In this document: positions 9,228 to 18,033 of the stretch, one piece after another | Layout: each line of letters opens with the position of its first letter | Position numbering within the stretch: position 1 is the first letter of the stretch | From: Chelativorans sp. YIM 93263 | Lineage (GTDB): Bacteria; Pseudomonadota; Alphaproteobacteria; Rhizobiales; Rhizobiaceae | Direction: 5' to 3' | NCBI RefSeq assembly: GCF_028767125.1 | Contig: NZ_JAKCWP010000011.1 | Location: 1-64,000 of the forward strand | DNA length: 64,000 nucleotides | Program-made: the position numbers and the translations under genes | The notes under the pieces: model-generated | Databases searched by the model: none | Told to the model about the DNA's origin: nothing | What the model saw: the letters and a program-made list of their open reading frames with translations, nothing else

Positions 9228-9296
9228 GGGGGCGGCGCGGCTGTAAAGTCCGCTGGCTGCCCTGCCCCACGAAAACCCCGGCTTTCCACCGCTAGG

Positions 9297-10118
9297 TCAT
9301 TCTCCTCCCTGCAAGAGCTGATCCATCGCGCGTGAGGGTTCCTCGCATCCAGCTTCCCCGATAATGCGCGCCGGCACGCCGGCCACCGTCTTGTTCGCCG
9401 GCACCGGTTTGACCACCACTGAGCCGGCGGCCACCTTGGTGCAGTGGCCGATCTCGATATTGCCGAGGATTTTCGCCCCAGCGCCGATAAGCACACCGTG
9501 GCGGATCTTGGGATGGCGGTCCCCCATTTCCTTGCCCGTCCCACCCAGGGTCACATCCTGCAGAATGGAAACATTATCCTCCACCACGGCGGTTTCGCCA
9601 ACCACCAGGCCGGTCGCATGATCGAGGAAGATGCCTTTGCCGATCTTTGCTGCCGGATTGATATCCGTCTGGAACACGGAGGAAGAGCGGCTTTGCAGAT
9701 AAAATGCGAAGTCGTGCCGGCCCTGCTCCCAAAGCCAATGGGCCAGCCGATACGTCTGGATGGCGTGAAAGCCTTTGAAATACAGAACGGGCATGATGAA
9801 CCGGTCACAGGCCGGATCGCGGTCGTAGTAAGCCTGGATGTCGACGCGCACCGTCGTGCTCCAGTCCGACGTGTCGTCACGCATGGCCTGGAAAGTCTGC
9901 CGGATGAGATCCGCGCTGACATCCTGATGGTCGAGACGCTCGGCCACCCGGTGGATCACCGCATCTTCGAGCGCTTTATGATTGAGGACCGTCGAATACA
10001 AAAACGCGGCGAGGAGCGGATCTTTCTCCACTGCCTCCTGAGCCTCGGAGCGGACGGCGGACCAGATGGGATCCATCTGTTGCGGCGCATCGGGGCGAAG
10101 GGCGTGTCTGGCCGTCAT
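9297..10118 (-). CDS. cysE: Serine O-acetyltransferase
   Basis: Makes O-acetyl-L-serine from serine and acetyl-CoA, the first step of cysteine synthesis. 273 aa, the usual length: an N-terminal helical domain (about 1-140, with WSAVRSEAQEAVEKDPLL) and a C-terminal hexapeptide left-handed beta-helix. The acceptor-binding Asp-His stretch FLDHATGLVVGETAVV and GDRHPKIRHGVLIGAGAKILG are typical of CysE. Feedback inhibition by cysteine is a family property. DUF3126 follows. Confidence 0.96.
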   Translation of the reverse strand: MTARHALRPDAPQQMDPIWSAVRSEAQEAVEKDPLLAAFLYSTVLNHKALEDAVIHRVAERLDHQDVSADLIRQTFQAMRDDTSDWSTTVRVDIQAYYDRDPACDRFIMPVLYFKGFHAIQTYRLAHWLWEQGRHDFAFYLQSRSSSVFQTDINPAAKIGKGIFLDHATGLVVGETAVVEDNVSILQDVTLGGTGKEMGDRHPKIRHGVLIGAGAKILGNIEIGHCTKVAAGSVVVKPVPANKTVAGVPARIIGEAGCEEPSRAMDQLLQGGE

Positions 10119-10222
10119 CAGGCTTCTCCATGCTGCGAACGTACCGGCTCACATGAACATAGAATACCCGGCCGCTCGATTGAACCGCAAATTACTTGAA
10201 CAATCATCAAGCGAAATTGATT

Positions 10223-11092
10223 TCAGGCCGCTTTATCGCCCGTGAGAAAATCAAGCACCGCCTCGGAAAAGGCGTCGTTGCGGTCACCGGCGACCATATG
10301 GCCGGCGCCGCGAACATCGACATAGGAGGCTGTGGGAGTGCGATCGACAAACTCGCGCGCGTACTCCTCCTGGACCAGCTCCGATTGGACGCCGCGCACC
10401 AGCAAGACTGGAAGGGCGAGATTCGGAAGGGCCGCCATGATCCTCTCCATGAACGGGGCTGAGCCCTGATCGATGTTCTGTTCGCCCTTGATGAATGCAG
10501 GATCCCAATGCCAGCGGTAGCGCCCGTCCGCATCCAGGCGCAGATTCTTGCGCAGTCCCTCCAAAGAGCGCGGCCGCCGGCGGTGCGGAAGATAGGCGGC
10601 AACCGCGTCGGCAGCCTCGTCCAGCGTGGCAAACCCCTCCTCCATTCGGGCCCCCATGAATTCCTGGATGCGCGCAACGCCCTCCGGATCCATGCGAGGC
10701 GTGATGTCGACGAGGACGAGAGATTCCAGAAGGTCTGGCGAACCGATCTGTGCCGCAAGGGCGGCAAGCCCGCCAAGGGACGCGCCGACAATCGATGGGC
10801 GTACCCTGAAATGCTCCTCTACTTGCAGGGCGACGGCGTTCGCATCTTCTGCAAAATGGGCGAATGTGTAATTACCGCTCACGACCCAGGCGCTTTCGCC
10901 GTGGCCGCGCTGATCGACCGTGATGGCGCGCATACCGTGCCCGGCCAGGCGCTGGGCCGTGGTGTCCCATGCGCGGCGGGTCTGGCCGCCGCCGTGGAGG
11001 AAGATGACGGGGTGGCCCTTTCCATCCCAGATCGTGCCCACCAGGCTGTTGTCTTCGGCCCCGGTAAACGCGATCGTTTCCGCGGCAATCAT
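10223..11092 (-). CDS. Alpha/beta hydrolase
   Basis: 289-aa cytoplasmic alpha/beta-fold hydrolase. The oxyanion segment is FLHGGGQTRRAWD, the nucleophile Ser lies in GASLGG, and the late His is in GAGHMVAGDRND. Substrate cannot be read from sequence; it resembles general esterase/epoxide-hydrolase-like members. Translation starts at the ATG that overlaps the stop of the upstream hydrolase (ATGA), so the two are coupled; a longer frame to 11323 exists but lies wholly inside the neighbour. Confidence 0.85.
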   Translation of the reverse strand: MIAAETIAFTGAEDNSLVGTIWDGKGHPVIFLHGGGQTRRAWDTTAQRLAGHGMRAITVDQRGHGESAWVVSGNYTFAHFAEDANAVALQVEEHFRVRPSIVGASLGGLAALAAQIGSPDLLESLVLVDITPRMDPEGVARIQEFMGARMEEGFATLDEAADAVAAYLPHRRRPRSLEGLRKNLRLDADGRYRWHWDPAFIKGEQNIDQGSAPFMERIMAALPNLALPVLLVRGVQSELVQEEYAREFVDRTPTASYVDVRGAGHMVAGDRNDAFSEAVLDFLTGDKAA

Positions 11093-11844
11093 AGCGGATT
11101 CTCTTCCAGGAACTGGAGTGCCCGTTTCTTGAACGACTTGTCGCCGACCGACAGCATGTGATCGCGGCGCTCTATGGCGAATGCCTCGCCGTGCGGCAGG
11201 AGTTCGGCGAGCGTCTCCGGCGCGCCGGCAATGTCGTCCTTCGTGCCGACGGCGACGAGGGCCGGCTGGGTTATGCGACCCATCTGCTCCGGCGTAAGAA
11301 GTTCGCGCGAGGTGGATATGCAAGCGGCGAGTGCGCGGCGGTCGCTCTTCGTCTGGTCCGCGAAGTCGCGGAACATGCGGCCGCGCTCATCCGGGATAGT
11401 CTCGGGATCTTCCGCCAAGAGCGCGTCGGCGATCGTGTCCCAGGCGCCAACACCCTCGACCATACCCGCCCCCAAGCCGCCAAAGATGGCCGTGGCAACG
11501 TTGCCGGGGTATTCCAGTGCGAGAAACGCGGTGATACGCGCGCCCATGGAATAGCCCATGACGTGGGCTCGTTCAATCTTGAGGTGGGCGAGGAGTGCGG
11601 CCGCATCACCGGCCATTCTGGATGGGGTGTAGTCGTCGGGTTCGTGGCTTTTCGAGGACTGTCCGTGACCGCGATTATCCAACGCGATCACCCGGTATCC
11701 GGCATCCGTCAATGTCTTCACCCAACCGGGCGTGATCCAGTTGACGAGGTGGTTTGAGGCGAAGCCATGGATGAGAAGAATCGGATCGCCCTTGCCCTCA
11801 TCAATGAAGGCGATGTCGAAGCCCTCGTTCGTAAAAGTCTGCAT
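11089..11844 (-). CDS. Alpha/beta hydrolase
   Basis: 251-aa alpha/beta hydrolase with LLIHGFASN, the ALDNRGHGQS strand, nucleophile elbow GYSMGA and a C-terminal His in RRDHMLSVGD. It is a different subfamily from the hydrolase it overlaps by 4 bp. The pair is likely co-translated; a shared pathway is inferred, not shown. The DUF192 gene lies 27 bp away on the same strand, downstream of it a different unit. Confidence 0.86.
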   Translation of the reverse strand: MQTFTNEGFDIAFIDEGKGDPILLIHGFASNHLVNWITPGWVKTLTDAGYRVIALDNRGHGQSSKSHEPDDYTPSRMAGDAAALLAHLKIERAHVMGYSMGARITAFLALEYPGNVATAIFGGLGAGMVEGVGAWDTIADALLAEDPETIPDERGRMFRDFADQTKSDRRALAACISTSRELLTPEQMGRITQPALVAVGTKDDIAGAPETLAELLPHGEAFAIERRDHMLSVGDKSFKKRALQFLEENPL

Positions 11845-11871
11845 GCTCGCCGGTGTCCCCTGCCAAAACAG

Positions 11872-12348
11872 TCAATCAGTCGCCCCGGCAACGGCATCGA
11901 TCAGCGGATGGCGCAAGCGGGTGCCGACCTCGATGCCGGATTTCTGCGCGGTTCCGGCCTTCAATTCAAGGACAAACTGGGCCTCGACCGGCGGAGCAAT
12001 AGCATCGGTCGAAAATGGCTCGCCCTGTTCGATCGCCCGGACCATCCCGTCCTCGCCGATAAACAGGAGGTCGAGCGGCATGGGCGTATTCTGCATCCAG
12101 AAGCTGCGGCGCCGGCTGTCATCGAAGAAAAACAGCATGCCGCGATCATCGGGCATGTCGCGGCGGAACATCAGCCCCCTTGCTCGCTCAGCCGGTTCCC
12201 TTGCGATTTCTATCGAGAACGCCTTTCCGTCATCCGCCGCTTCGGCGACCAAGGGATCGGGATGCACCGGCAGGCGCATTGGCTCTTGCGCCTGCGCGCT
12301 CGCCGTCAGCAAGGTGAAGATAGCAACAAGATGAAGGATGTAGCGCAT
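11872..12348 (-). CDS. DUF192 family exported protein
   Basis: 158 aa with a signal peptide ending at AQA (about residue 20). The mature part shows DUF192 hallmarks: ERARGLMFRRDMP, GMLFFFDD, FWMQNTPMPLDLLFI and ELKAGTAQKSGIEVG. Function of the family is not settled. The start at 12348 is chosen because it gives a clean signal peptide; the open frame continues upstream into the cold-shock gene. It follows the double cold-shock gene by about 80 bp on the same strand, an order common in Rhizobiales. Confidence 0.9.
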   Translation of the reverse strand: MRYILHLVAIFTLLTASAQAQEPMRLPVHPDPLVAEAADDGKAFSIEIAREPAERARGLMFRRDMPDDRGMLFFFDDSRRRSFWMQNTPMPLDLLFIGEDGMVRAIEQGEPFSTDAIAPPVEAQFVLELKAGTAQKSGIEVGTRLRHPLIDAVAGATD

Positions 12349-12430
12349 TGCCAGCTCCGATACGGGCAGAGAATGCTTCTGATTACCCGCTGCAGAAGGA
12401 ATATGCCAGCCCAGCACTGTGCGCGGGGAC

Positions 12431-13027
12431 TTAGTGTGAGACCGGCAATGTTCCCAAGTCAGGATGGACTTCAGCCGCCATGAGACCTTTCTCACCACGC
12501 CCATAACGCACGAGCACGACCTGGCCGGGGCGCAACTCGGTGACGCCGAAGCGGCGAAGCGTCTCCATATGGATGAAAATATCTTCCGTCCCTTCACCGC
12601 GCGTGAGAAAGCCGAAACCCTTCTCGCGGTTGAACCACTTGACGAGCGCGCGCTCCAAACCGCTTTCAGGAGTCACGCTAACATGGGTGCGCTGTGTCTG
12701 GTCCTCGGCGGGGTGCGTTGCCGTGGAATTGTCCATCGACAACACTTTGAACGCCTGCATCCCCTTCTCGCCCTGCTTTGCGAGGCAGACGACGCGGGCG
12801 CCGGTCAGCGCAGTCTGATATCCGTCGCGCCGGAGGCAGGATACGTGAAGAAGAACATCCCCTGTTTCCGGCCTATCGGGTAGAACAAACCCGAATCCCT
12901 TGGCGACATCGAACCACTTGATGTTGCCGGAGACCTCGATCAGCTCCGACCTATCCTCCGTCTTCCCAGCTCCCCGGGCCAGTTCACCCCCAGCAAGCTC
13001 ACGCGCTGTCGAGGAATTATCCCCCAT
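12431..13027 (-). CDS. Double cold-shock-domain protein
   Basis: 198 aa with two cold-shock domains. The first (about 30-98) has KWFDVAKGFGFV (RNP-1) and DVLLHVS in the RNP-2 position; the second (about 128-195) has KWFNREKGFGFL and DIFIHMETL. The linker is hydrophilic. Proteins of this type bind single-stranded RNA/DNA and are usual in alphaproteobacteria, where one member (CspD-like) acts in stress or stationary phase; which role applies here is unknown. Followed by the DUF192 gene. Confidence 0.92.
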   Translation of the reverse strand: MGDNSSTARELAGGELARGAGKTEDRSELIEVSGNIKWFDVAKGFGFVLPDRPETGDVLLHVSCLRRDGYQTALTGARVVCLAKQGEKGMQAFKVLSMDNSTATHPAEDQTQRTHVSVTPESGLERALVKWFNREKGFGFLTRGEGTEDIFIHMETLRRFGVTELRPGQVVLVRYGRGEKGLMAAEVHPDLGTLPVSH

Positions 13028-13222
13028 CAGATCTTGCCTTCCCTAGTCCGCCGGACTGATTCTATTTCCGAAGGATAGCATCGTAGGTTCATGAGTTAGC
13101 AAGACCTGTCCGGGGGGTTTTCAACAATACCCGGATTCATCTCCCGGTTTCGGTCAAGGGAACCGTTGCCGGGAGCGGTATTTGCGCTCTATCTTGCCGC
13201 AGACCGAAATGAAGGAGCTGTT

Positions 13223-13663
13223 ATGCGTTATCTGCACACAATGGTCCGTGTCCGCGACATCGACGAATCGCTCGATTTCTACTGCAACAAGCTCGGACTC
13301 GTGGAAAAACGGCGGATCGAAAACGAAAAGGGCCGCTTCACACTGATCTTCCTTGCTGCACCAGAGGACGTGGAATCCGCCGAGGCCAACAGGGCTCCCC
13401 TGGTCGAGCTAACCTATAACTGGGACCCCGAGGAATATCAGGGCGGACGCAATTTCGGCCATCTCGCCTATGAAGTGGACGACATTTACGAGGCGTGCCA
13501 GCGGCTGATGGACGGCGGCGTGACGATCAACCGGCCGCCCCGGGATGGCCACATGGCATTCGTGCGGTCGCCGGATGGCATCTCCATTGAGCTTCTGCAA
13601 AAGGGCGAAGCCAAACCCAAGGCGGAACCGTGGGCCTCGATGGAGAATACCGGGGCATGGTAG
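13223..13663 (+). CDS. gloA: Lactoylglutathione lyase (glyoxalase I, VOC family)
   Basis: Converts the methylglyoxal-glutathione hemithioacetal to S-lactoylglutathione. 146 aa with the two VOC halves. Metal ligands are visible: His in LHTMVRV, Glu in ELTYNWDPE, His in [10 protein letters not shown] and Glu in ISIELLQ. The segment [10 protein letters not shown] is the family start. The ATG at 13223 has an AAGGAG ribosome site six bases upstream. pccB follows about 100 bp downstream on the same strand. Confidence 0.93.
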   Translation: MRYLHTMVRVRDIDESLDFYCNKLGLVEKRRIENEKGRFTLIFLAAPEDVESAEANRAPLVELTYNWDPEEYQGGRNFGHLAYEVDDIYEACQRLMDGGVTINRPPRDGHMAFVRSPDGISIELLQKGEAKPKAEPWASMENTGAW

Positions 13664-13764
13664 GGGATTAGGATAAATAAAGGACCAGGCATTAGGGCGT
13701 GGGGCCACCCTTTCTCTGTTACCCTACCGCCCTGTTGCCATACTGCCTTAACCCGGGGAGGAAC

Positions 13765-15297
13765 ATGAAAGAGGTTCTGAAGGAGCTTGAAAGGCGTCAC
13801 GCTGCCGCACGCATTGGCGGCGGAGAAAAGCGGATTGAACAGCAGCACGCCAAGGGAAAGCTGACAGCTCGTGAACGGCTGGAGGTTTTTCTTGACGAGG
13901 GCTCCTTCGAGGAGTTCGGCATGTTCGTCGAACACCGCTCCAGCGGTTTCGGCATGGAGAAGACCAAGATCTCGGGCGACGGTGTCGTCACCGGTTGGGG
14001 AACGGTCAACGGCCGCACCGTCTTTGTCTTCGCGAAGGATTTTACCGTCTTCGGCGGCTCGCTGTCGGAGGCACACGCCGAAAAGATCATGAAAATTCAG
14101 GATATGGCGCTGCGAAACCGGTCGCCGATCATTGGGTTCTATGACGCCGGCGGTGCGCGTATCCAGGAGGGCGTGGCCGCGCTCGGCGGCTATGCAGAAA
14201 TTTTCCAGCGCAATGTGCTTGCCTCGGGCGTGATTCCGCAGATCTCCGTCATCATGGGCCCGTGTGCTGGCGGGGATGTCTACTCTCCGGCCATGACAGA
14301 CTTCATCTTCATGGTGCGTGACAGGTCCTACATGTTCGTGACCGGACCGGATGTGGTCAAGACGGTCACCAACGAAACAGTGACAGCCGAAGAACTAGGT
14401 GGCGCCCGCGTCCACACCACGAAATCTTCCATCGCGGACGGCGCCTATGACAATGATGTCGAGGCGCTTTTGCAGATGCGCCGGTTAATTGATTTCCTGC
14501 CTGCCTCGAATACGAGCGAGATTCCGCAAATCGAATCTCACGCTCCCGTCGAGGACATGGACCGGTCCCTCGATCGGCTGGTTCCCCCCAACGCAAACCA
14601 GCCCTATGATATCAAGGAAGCGATCCTGAAGACCACGGACGAAGGCGATTTCTTCGAAATTCAGGAAAGCTTCGCCAAAAATATTGTTACCGGTTTTGGC
14701 CGGGTGGAAGGCCGGAGCGTGGGGTTCGTTGCAAACCAGCCCATGGTGCTTGCGGGCGTGCTCGACTCGGACGCCTCGCGAAAGGCGGCGCGCTTCGTAC
14801 GCTTTTGCGATTGCTTCAATATCCCGCTCGTTACCTTTGTGGATGTGCCTGGATTCCTGCCAGGGACCGGCCAGGAATATGGCGGCCTGATCAAGCACGG
14901 GGCCAAGCTCCTTTTCGCCTATGCGGAGGCCACCACACCCAAGATTACGGTGATTACGCGCAAAGCGTTCGGCGGTGCGTACGATGTCATGGCATCCAAA
15001 CACCTGCGCGGCGACGTGAACTATGCCTGGCCGACGGCGCAGATTGCCGTAATGGGCGCCAAGGGCGCGGTTGAAATCATTTTCCGCAAGGACATCAATG
15101 ATGCGGAAAAGATTGCCGCGCACACACGCGATTATGAATCGCGCTTCCTCTCGCCTTTTGCCGCCGCCGAGCGGGGCTATGTGGATGAAGTGATCATGCC
15201 TCGCTCAACCCGCCGCCGTATAGCGCGCGCCCTGCAAATGCTGCGCAACAAGGACCTCCACAACCCCTGGAAGAAGCACGACAATATTCCGCTTTAA
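13765..15297 (+). CDS. pccB: Acyl-CoA (propionyl-CoA) carboxylase beta subunit
   Basis: Carboxyltransferase subunit that moves CO2 from biotin to propionyl-CoA, giving methylmalonyl-CoA. 510 aa, full length, with two crotonase-fold halves; typical parts are [61 protein letters not shown] and [14 protein letters not shown]. The ATG at 13765 is preceded by GGGGAGGA. The biotin-carboxylase alpha subunit (pccA), often nearby in relatives, is not in this window. Three small genes and pncB follow instead. Confidence 0.95.
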   Translation: MKEVLKELERRHAAARIGGGEKRIEQQHAKGKLTARERLEVFLDEGSFEEFGMFVEHRSSGFGMEKTKISGDGVVTGWGTVNGRTVFVFAKDFTVFGGSLSEAHAEKIMKIQDMALRNRSPIIGFYDAGGARIQEGVAALGGYAEIFQRNVLASGVIPQISVIMGPCAGGDVYSPAMTDFIFMVRDRSYMFVTGPDVVKTVTNETVTAEELGGARVHTTKSSIADGAYDNDVEALLQMRRLIDFLPASNTSEIPQIESHAPVEDMDRSLDRLVPPNANQPYDIKEAILKTTDEGDFFEIQESFAKNIVTGFGRVEGRSVGFVANQPMVLAGVLDSDASRKAARFVRFCDCFNIPLVTFVDVPGFLPGTGQEYGGLIKHGAKLLFAYAEATTPKITVITRKAFGGAYDVMASKHLRGDVNYAWPTAQIAVMGAKGAVEIIFRKDINDAEKIAAHTRDYESRFLSPFAAAERGYVDEVIMPRSTRRRIARALQMLRNKDLHNPWKKHDNIPL

Positions 15298-15376
15298 CGA
15301 CGGATAGCGCCAAGGCCGCTCCACTTGCGGCTTCACTCAAGTCCATCGGCTTCGAACATTTCTCGGGGCTCGTTTT

Positions 15377-15616
15377 CTATCCGCTTTTACCGTTCGCGGT
15401 GGAATCCGGGCGGTCGAAAACAACCGGGGCATTGAGCGCCAGAGCAGTCGCCAAAACCTGGCCTTCCAGTTCCTTCAGGCTAACACCTTTCTGGCCATGT
15501 TGCTCGTGCATCTTCATGGCAATGGCAGACACGTTGACAACGCCTTCGCGTTTCAACGCCTCTTTTACGGTCGCGTGAAGATCGAGCGCCAGTTCGCCCG
15601 AATGCCGCCTTGCCAT
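15377..15616 (-). CDS. Hypothetical small protein, 79 aa
   Basis: I do not recognise this family. The 79-aa product is soluble and helical in appearance (LDLHATVKEALKREGVVNVS, KELEGQVLATALALNA). A GGAGG ribosome site lies six bases before the ATG, which supports expression. It is convergent with pccB and divergent from the ribbon-helix-helix gene. No signal peptide, membrane segment or metal motif. Confidence 0.65.
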   Translation of the reverse strand: MARRHSGELALDLHATVKEALKREGVVNVSAIAMKMHEQHGQKGVSLKELEGQVLATALALNAPVVFDRPDSTANGKSG

Positions 15617-15752
15617 GAAACCTCCATACCCGTGCCGCGAAGAGCATAAGACAACATAACGCGGGGCGCAATTATTTTTCTTTTATTTTCAATTATTTAG
15701 CCATTTTCTCACGTCGCGTCGTTTGATGAGCATGAGGCACTTACTCATTTTG

Positions 15753-15777
15753 ATGTCTTGACTAAATATTGAGACAT
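15753..15777. promoter_or_regulatory. Inverted repeat in divergent spacer, candidate operator
   Basis: ATGTCT and AGACAT form a 6-bp inverted repeat with centres 19 bp apart, in an AT-rich spacer (15617-15835) between the 79-aa gene and the ribbon-helix-helix gene. Ribbon-helix-helix proteins often bind such repeats in their own promoter; this link is inferred. Confidence 0.35.
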
Positions 15778-15835
15778 GATCATCTTCTTTCGTTGCTCTT
15801 AGCCTGACGGTAGAAAGCGTCTAAAGGAGGGGTAA

Positions 15836-16069
15836 GTGACCGCACTTGAGCGCGCGGAACGTTTGCAAGTAATGCTCAACGAGGATGAAATGCAGGCTCT
15901 AGACGATTTCCGGTTCGAGAATCGGATGCCAAGCAGAGCGGCGGCGGTGCGCGAACTGCTACGTCGCGGTCTCTCGTCCGGGGGCTTTCTTAAGGCGGCC
16001 GCCGGCGCGAAATCTCAAGACTTCGGGGTTATAGGGTCAGCAGTTTATACGGAGAGCTCGAACGACTGA
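15836..16069 (+). CDS. Ribbon-helix-helix DNA-binding protein
   Basis: 77-aa protein whose first 50 residues fit the ribbon-helix-helix fold: RLQVMLNEDEMQALDDFRFE then MPSRAAAVRELLRRGL, as in CopG/MetJ-type regulators and some antitoxins. The start is GTG, set by an unusually strong ribosome site (AAAGGAGGGG, 15823-15832). No toxin gene is adjacent, so a plain transcriptional regulator is more likely than an antitoxin. AT-rich upstream DNA may hold its operator. Confidence 0.8.
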   Translation: MTALERAERLQVMLNEDEMQALDDFRFENRMPSRAAAVRELLRRGLSSGGFLKAAAGAKSQDFGVIGSAVYTESSND

Positions 16070-16136
16070 AAACAAGCGGGCGCCAATGCCCGCTCGCAGC
16101 ATTTCCGGCAGCTATATTGCGATAGCTCAATCGGGT

Positions 16137-16478
16137 TCAGAAGAGACGCGGCGGCACGAAGAGACAGATCGTACGCGAGTCGTCTTCTCCGGCTATCGAA
16201 CACCAATGATAGATGCCATCCGGCGAAATCCGAACACGGCGGTCATCATAGTCTACCACTTCACCAGTTGGACCAATCTCATATCCCTCTGGGCCCTCTT
16301 TCACCATACTCGCCGGAACCTCCCGGCAATCCTGATTGGAGCAACAGGCGTGAGGGTACACCCAGCCGGATGCCGCCTGGTGCGCGCCTGCCACGGACGA
16401 TATGGCAGGAATGACAAACGGTATAAGAAAAACCACGGCGACGCCGCGGGACGACCGTGTTGAGCAGGAGCCTCGCAT
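16137..16478 (-). CDS. Exported cysteine-containing hypothetical protein
   Basis: 113 aa with an N-terminal signal peptide (hydrophobic VAVVFLIPFVIP, cleavage near AGA about residue 32). The mature part has the pattern YPHACCSNQDCREVP, then VRISPDGIYHWC and CLFVPPRLF, with five cysteines; I know this as a conserved Rhizobiales exported family of unknown function. The cysteines suggest disulfides in the periplasm or metal binding. GAGGGA before the ATG supports the start. Convergent with the ribbon-helix-helix gene. Confidence 0.75.
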   Translation of the reverse strand: MRGSCSTRSSRGVAVVFLIPFVIPAISSVAGAHQAASGWVYPHACCSNQDCREVPASMVKEGPEGYEIGPTGEVVDYDDRRVRISPDGIYHWCSIAGEDDSRTICLFVPPRLF

Positions 16479-16714
16479 GGCTATCCCTCAAGGTTGTCCT
16501 CCCATCGTGATCTTGTCCGACGATCTATAGAGAATCCGGACCGCGCGGCAATTTAACGCACCCTGGTCCGCTTTGTTCCACTGCCCGCGGGAATGCCGTC
16601 CGGTTGTTCATTGACATTTTGCGTCGGCGGGTGTGGGTTTCACCAGCAGAGAGCCGATGGCTACAGCCGGTCCGGTTTCTACTGGCCGGAGCGGATCAAC
16701 AAGCCGGATGAGTC

Positions 16715-18019
16715 ATGACAAAAACAGACATTGCCCGCCGGGTTTATAACCACACCTGGAAGCTGGACCCGATCATCCGTAGCCTTCTGGACACGGATTT
16801 TTACAAGTTCCTGATGCTGCAGATGGTCTGGGGGCTTTATCCTGACGTCAACGCGACATTCTCGTTGACGAACCGCAATAAGCAGGTCCGGCTGGCCGAC
16901 GAGATCGATGAGGGAGAGCTGCGCGAACAGCTCGACCATGCGCGGAACCTGCGATTTACCAAGAAGGAGATGATCTGGCTGGCCGGTAACAGCTTCTATG
17001 GCCGCAAACAGATCTTTCAGCCCGAGTTCCTGAAGTGGCTTGCTGATTTCCGCTTGCCCGAATATGAGCTTCGCCGGCGCGACGGTCAGCTCGAGCTGAG
17101 CTTTCACGGAAGGTGGATGGAAACCACAATGTGGGAGATTCCGGCGCTGGCCATCATCAACGAATTGCGTTCACGCGCCGCGATGCGCCATCTCGGACCG
17201 TTCGCGCTGGATGTTCTTTACGCGCGCGCCAAGGCCAAGGTCTGGTCGAAGGTGGAGCGGCTGAAGGAATACCCTGATCTCAGGATTTCCGACTTCGGCA
17301 CCCGCCGCCGGCATTCATTCCTATGGCAACGCTGGTGCGTGGAGGCGCTGAAGGAGGGCATCGGTGCCTCTTTCACCGGCACCTCGAATGTGCTGCTCGC
17401 CATGGACTCGGACCTGGATGCTCTGGGTACCAATGCGCACGAGTTGCCCATGGTTCTCGGTGCATTGGCAGAGAATGACGATGAACTGAAGGAGGCCCCG
17501 TATCGGGTACTGGAGGATTGGCAGAGCTACTATGGCGGCAATCTGCTGATCGTTTTGCCGGATACCTTTGGGACCGACGCCTTCCTGCACAAGGCGCCGG
17601 ATTGGGTGGCCGACTGGACCGGCTTTCGCCCGGATAGCGCCCCCCCGATCGAGGGCGGAGAGCGCATTATCGAATGGTGGAAGGAGCGCGGCCGCGATCC
17701 CCGGGAAAAACTGCTGATCTTTTCCGATGCCCTGGATGTCGAGACCATCATCAAAGCATTTCAGCATTTTCAAGGGCAGGTGCGCATGGCCTTCGGGTGG
17801 GGCACCAATCTCACCAACGATTTCGAGGATTGTGCGCCGGAGAAAATCGACCGGCTGAAGGCAATTTCACTGGTCTGCAAGGTCAGCGATGCGAATGGCC
17901 GGCCGGCGGTGAAACTTTCCGACAATCCCGAGAAGGCAATCGGACAGCCCAAAGACATCAAGCGTTATCTCGATGTGTTCGGCCAGCAAAATCGTGTGCG
18001 TCATCCGGTAGAGGTGTAG
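16715..18019 (+). CDS. pncB: Nicotinate phosphoribosyltransferase
   Basis: Joins nicotinate to PRPP to give nicotinate mononucleotide in NAD salvage. 434 aa, the usual length for the proteobacterial type. Family segments: [17 protein letters not shown] near the N-terminus, [10 protein letters not shown] with the His that is phosphorylated in the catalytic cycle, [10 protein letters not shown], and [11 protein letters not shown]. It ends 14 bp from the convergent cckA stop. nnr in this window also serves the NAD(P) pool (repair of hydrated cofactors), but the genes are not linked. Confidence 0.96.
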   Translation: MTKTDIARRVYNHTWKLDPIIRSLLDTDFYKFLMLQMVWGLYPDVNATFSLTNRNKQVRLADEIDEGELREQLDHARNLRFTKKEMIWLAGNSFYGRKQIFQPEFLKWLADFRLPEYELRRRDGQLELSFHGRWMETTMWEIPALAIINELRSRAAMRHLGPFALDVLYARAKAKVWSKVERLKEYPDLRISDFGTRRRHSFLWQRWCVEALKEGIGASFTGTSNVLLAMDSDLDALGTNAHELPMVLGALAENDDELKEAPYRVLEDWQSYYGGNLLIVLPDTFGTDAFLHKAPDWVADWTGFRPDSAPPIEGGERIIEWWKERGRDPREKLLIFSDALDVETIIKAFQHFQGQVRMAFGWGTNLTNDFEDCAPEKIDRLKAISLVCKVSDANGRPAVKLSDNPEKAIGQPKDIKRYLDVFGQQNRVRHPVEV

Positions 18020-18033
18020 CACGGGCGGCCGGC

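Noticed and set aside
10223-11323. Longer form of the first alpha/beta hydrolase (366 aa)
   Set aside because: The extra N-terminus lies inside the neighbouring hydrolase gene and is Arg-rich non-conserved sequence; the coupled ATG at 11092 is better.
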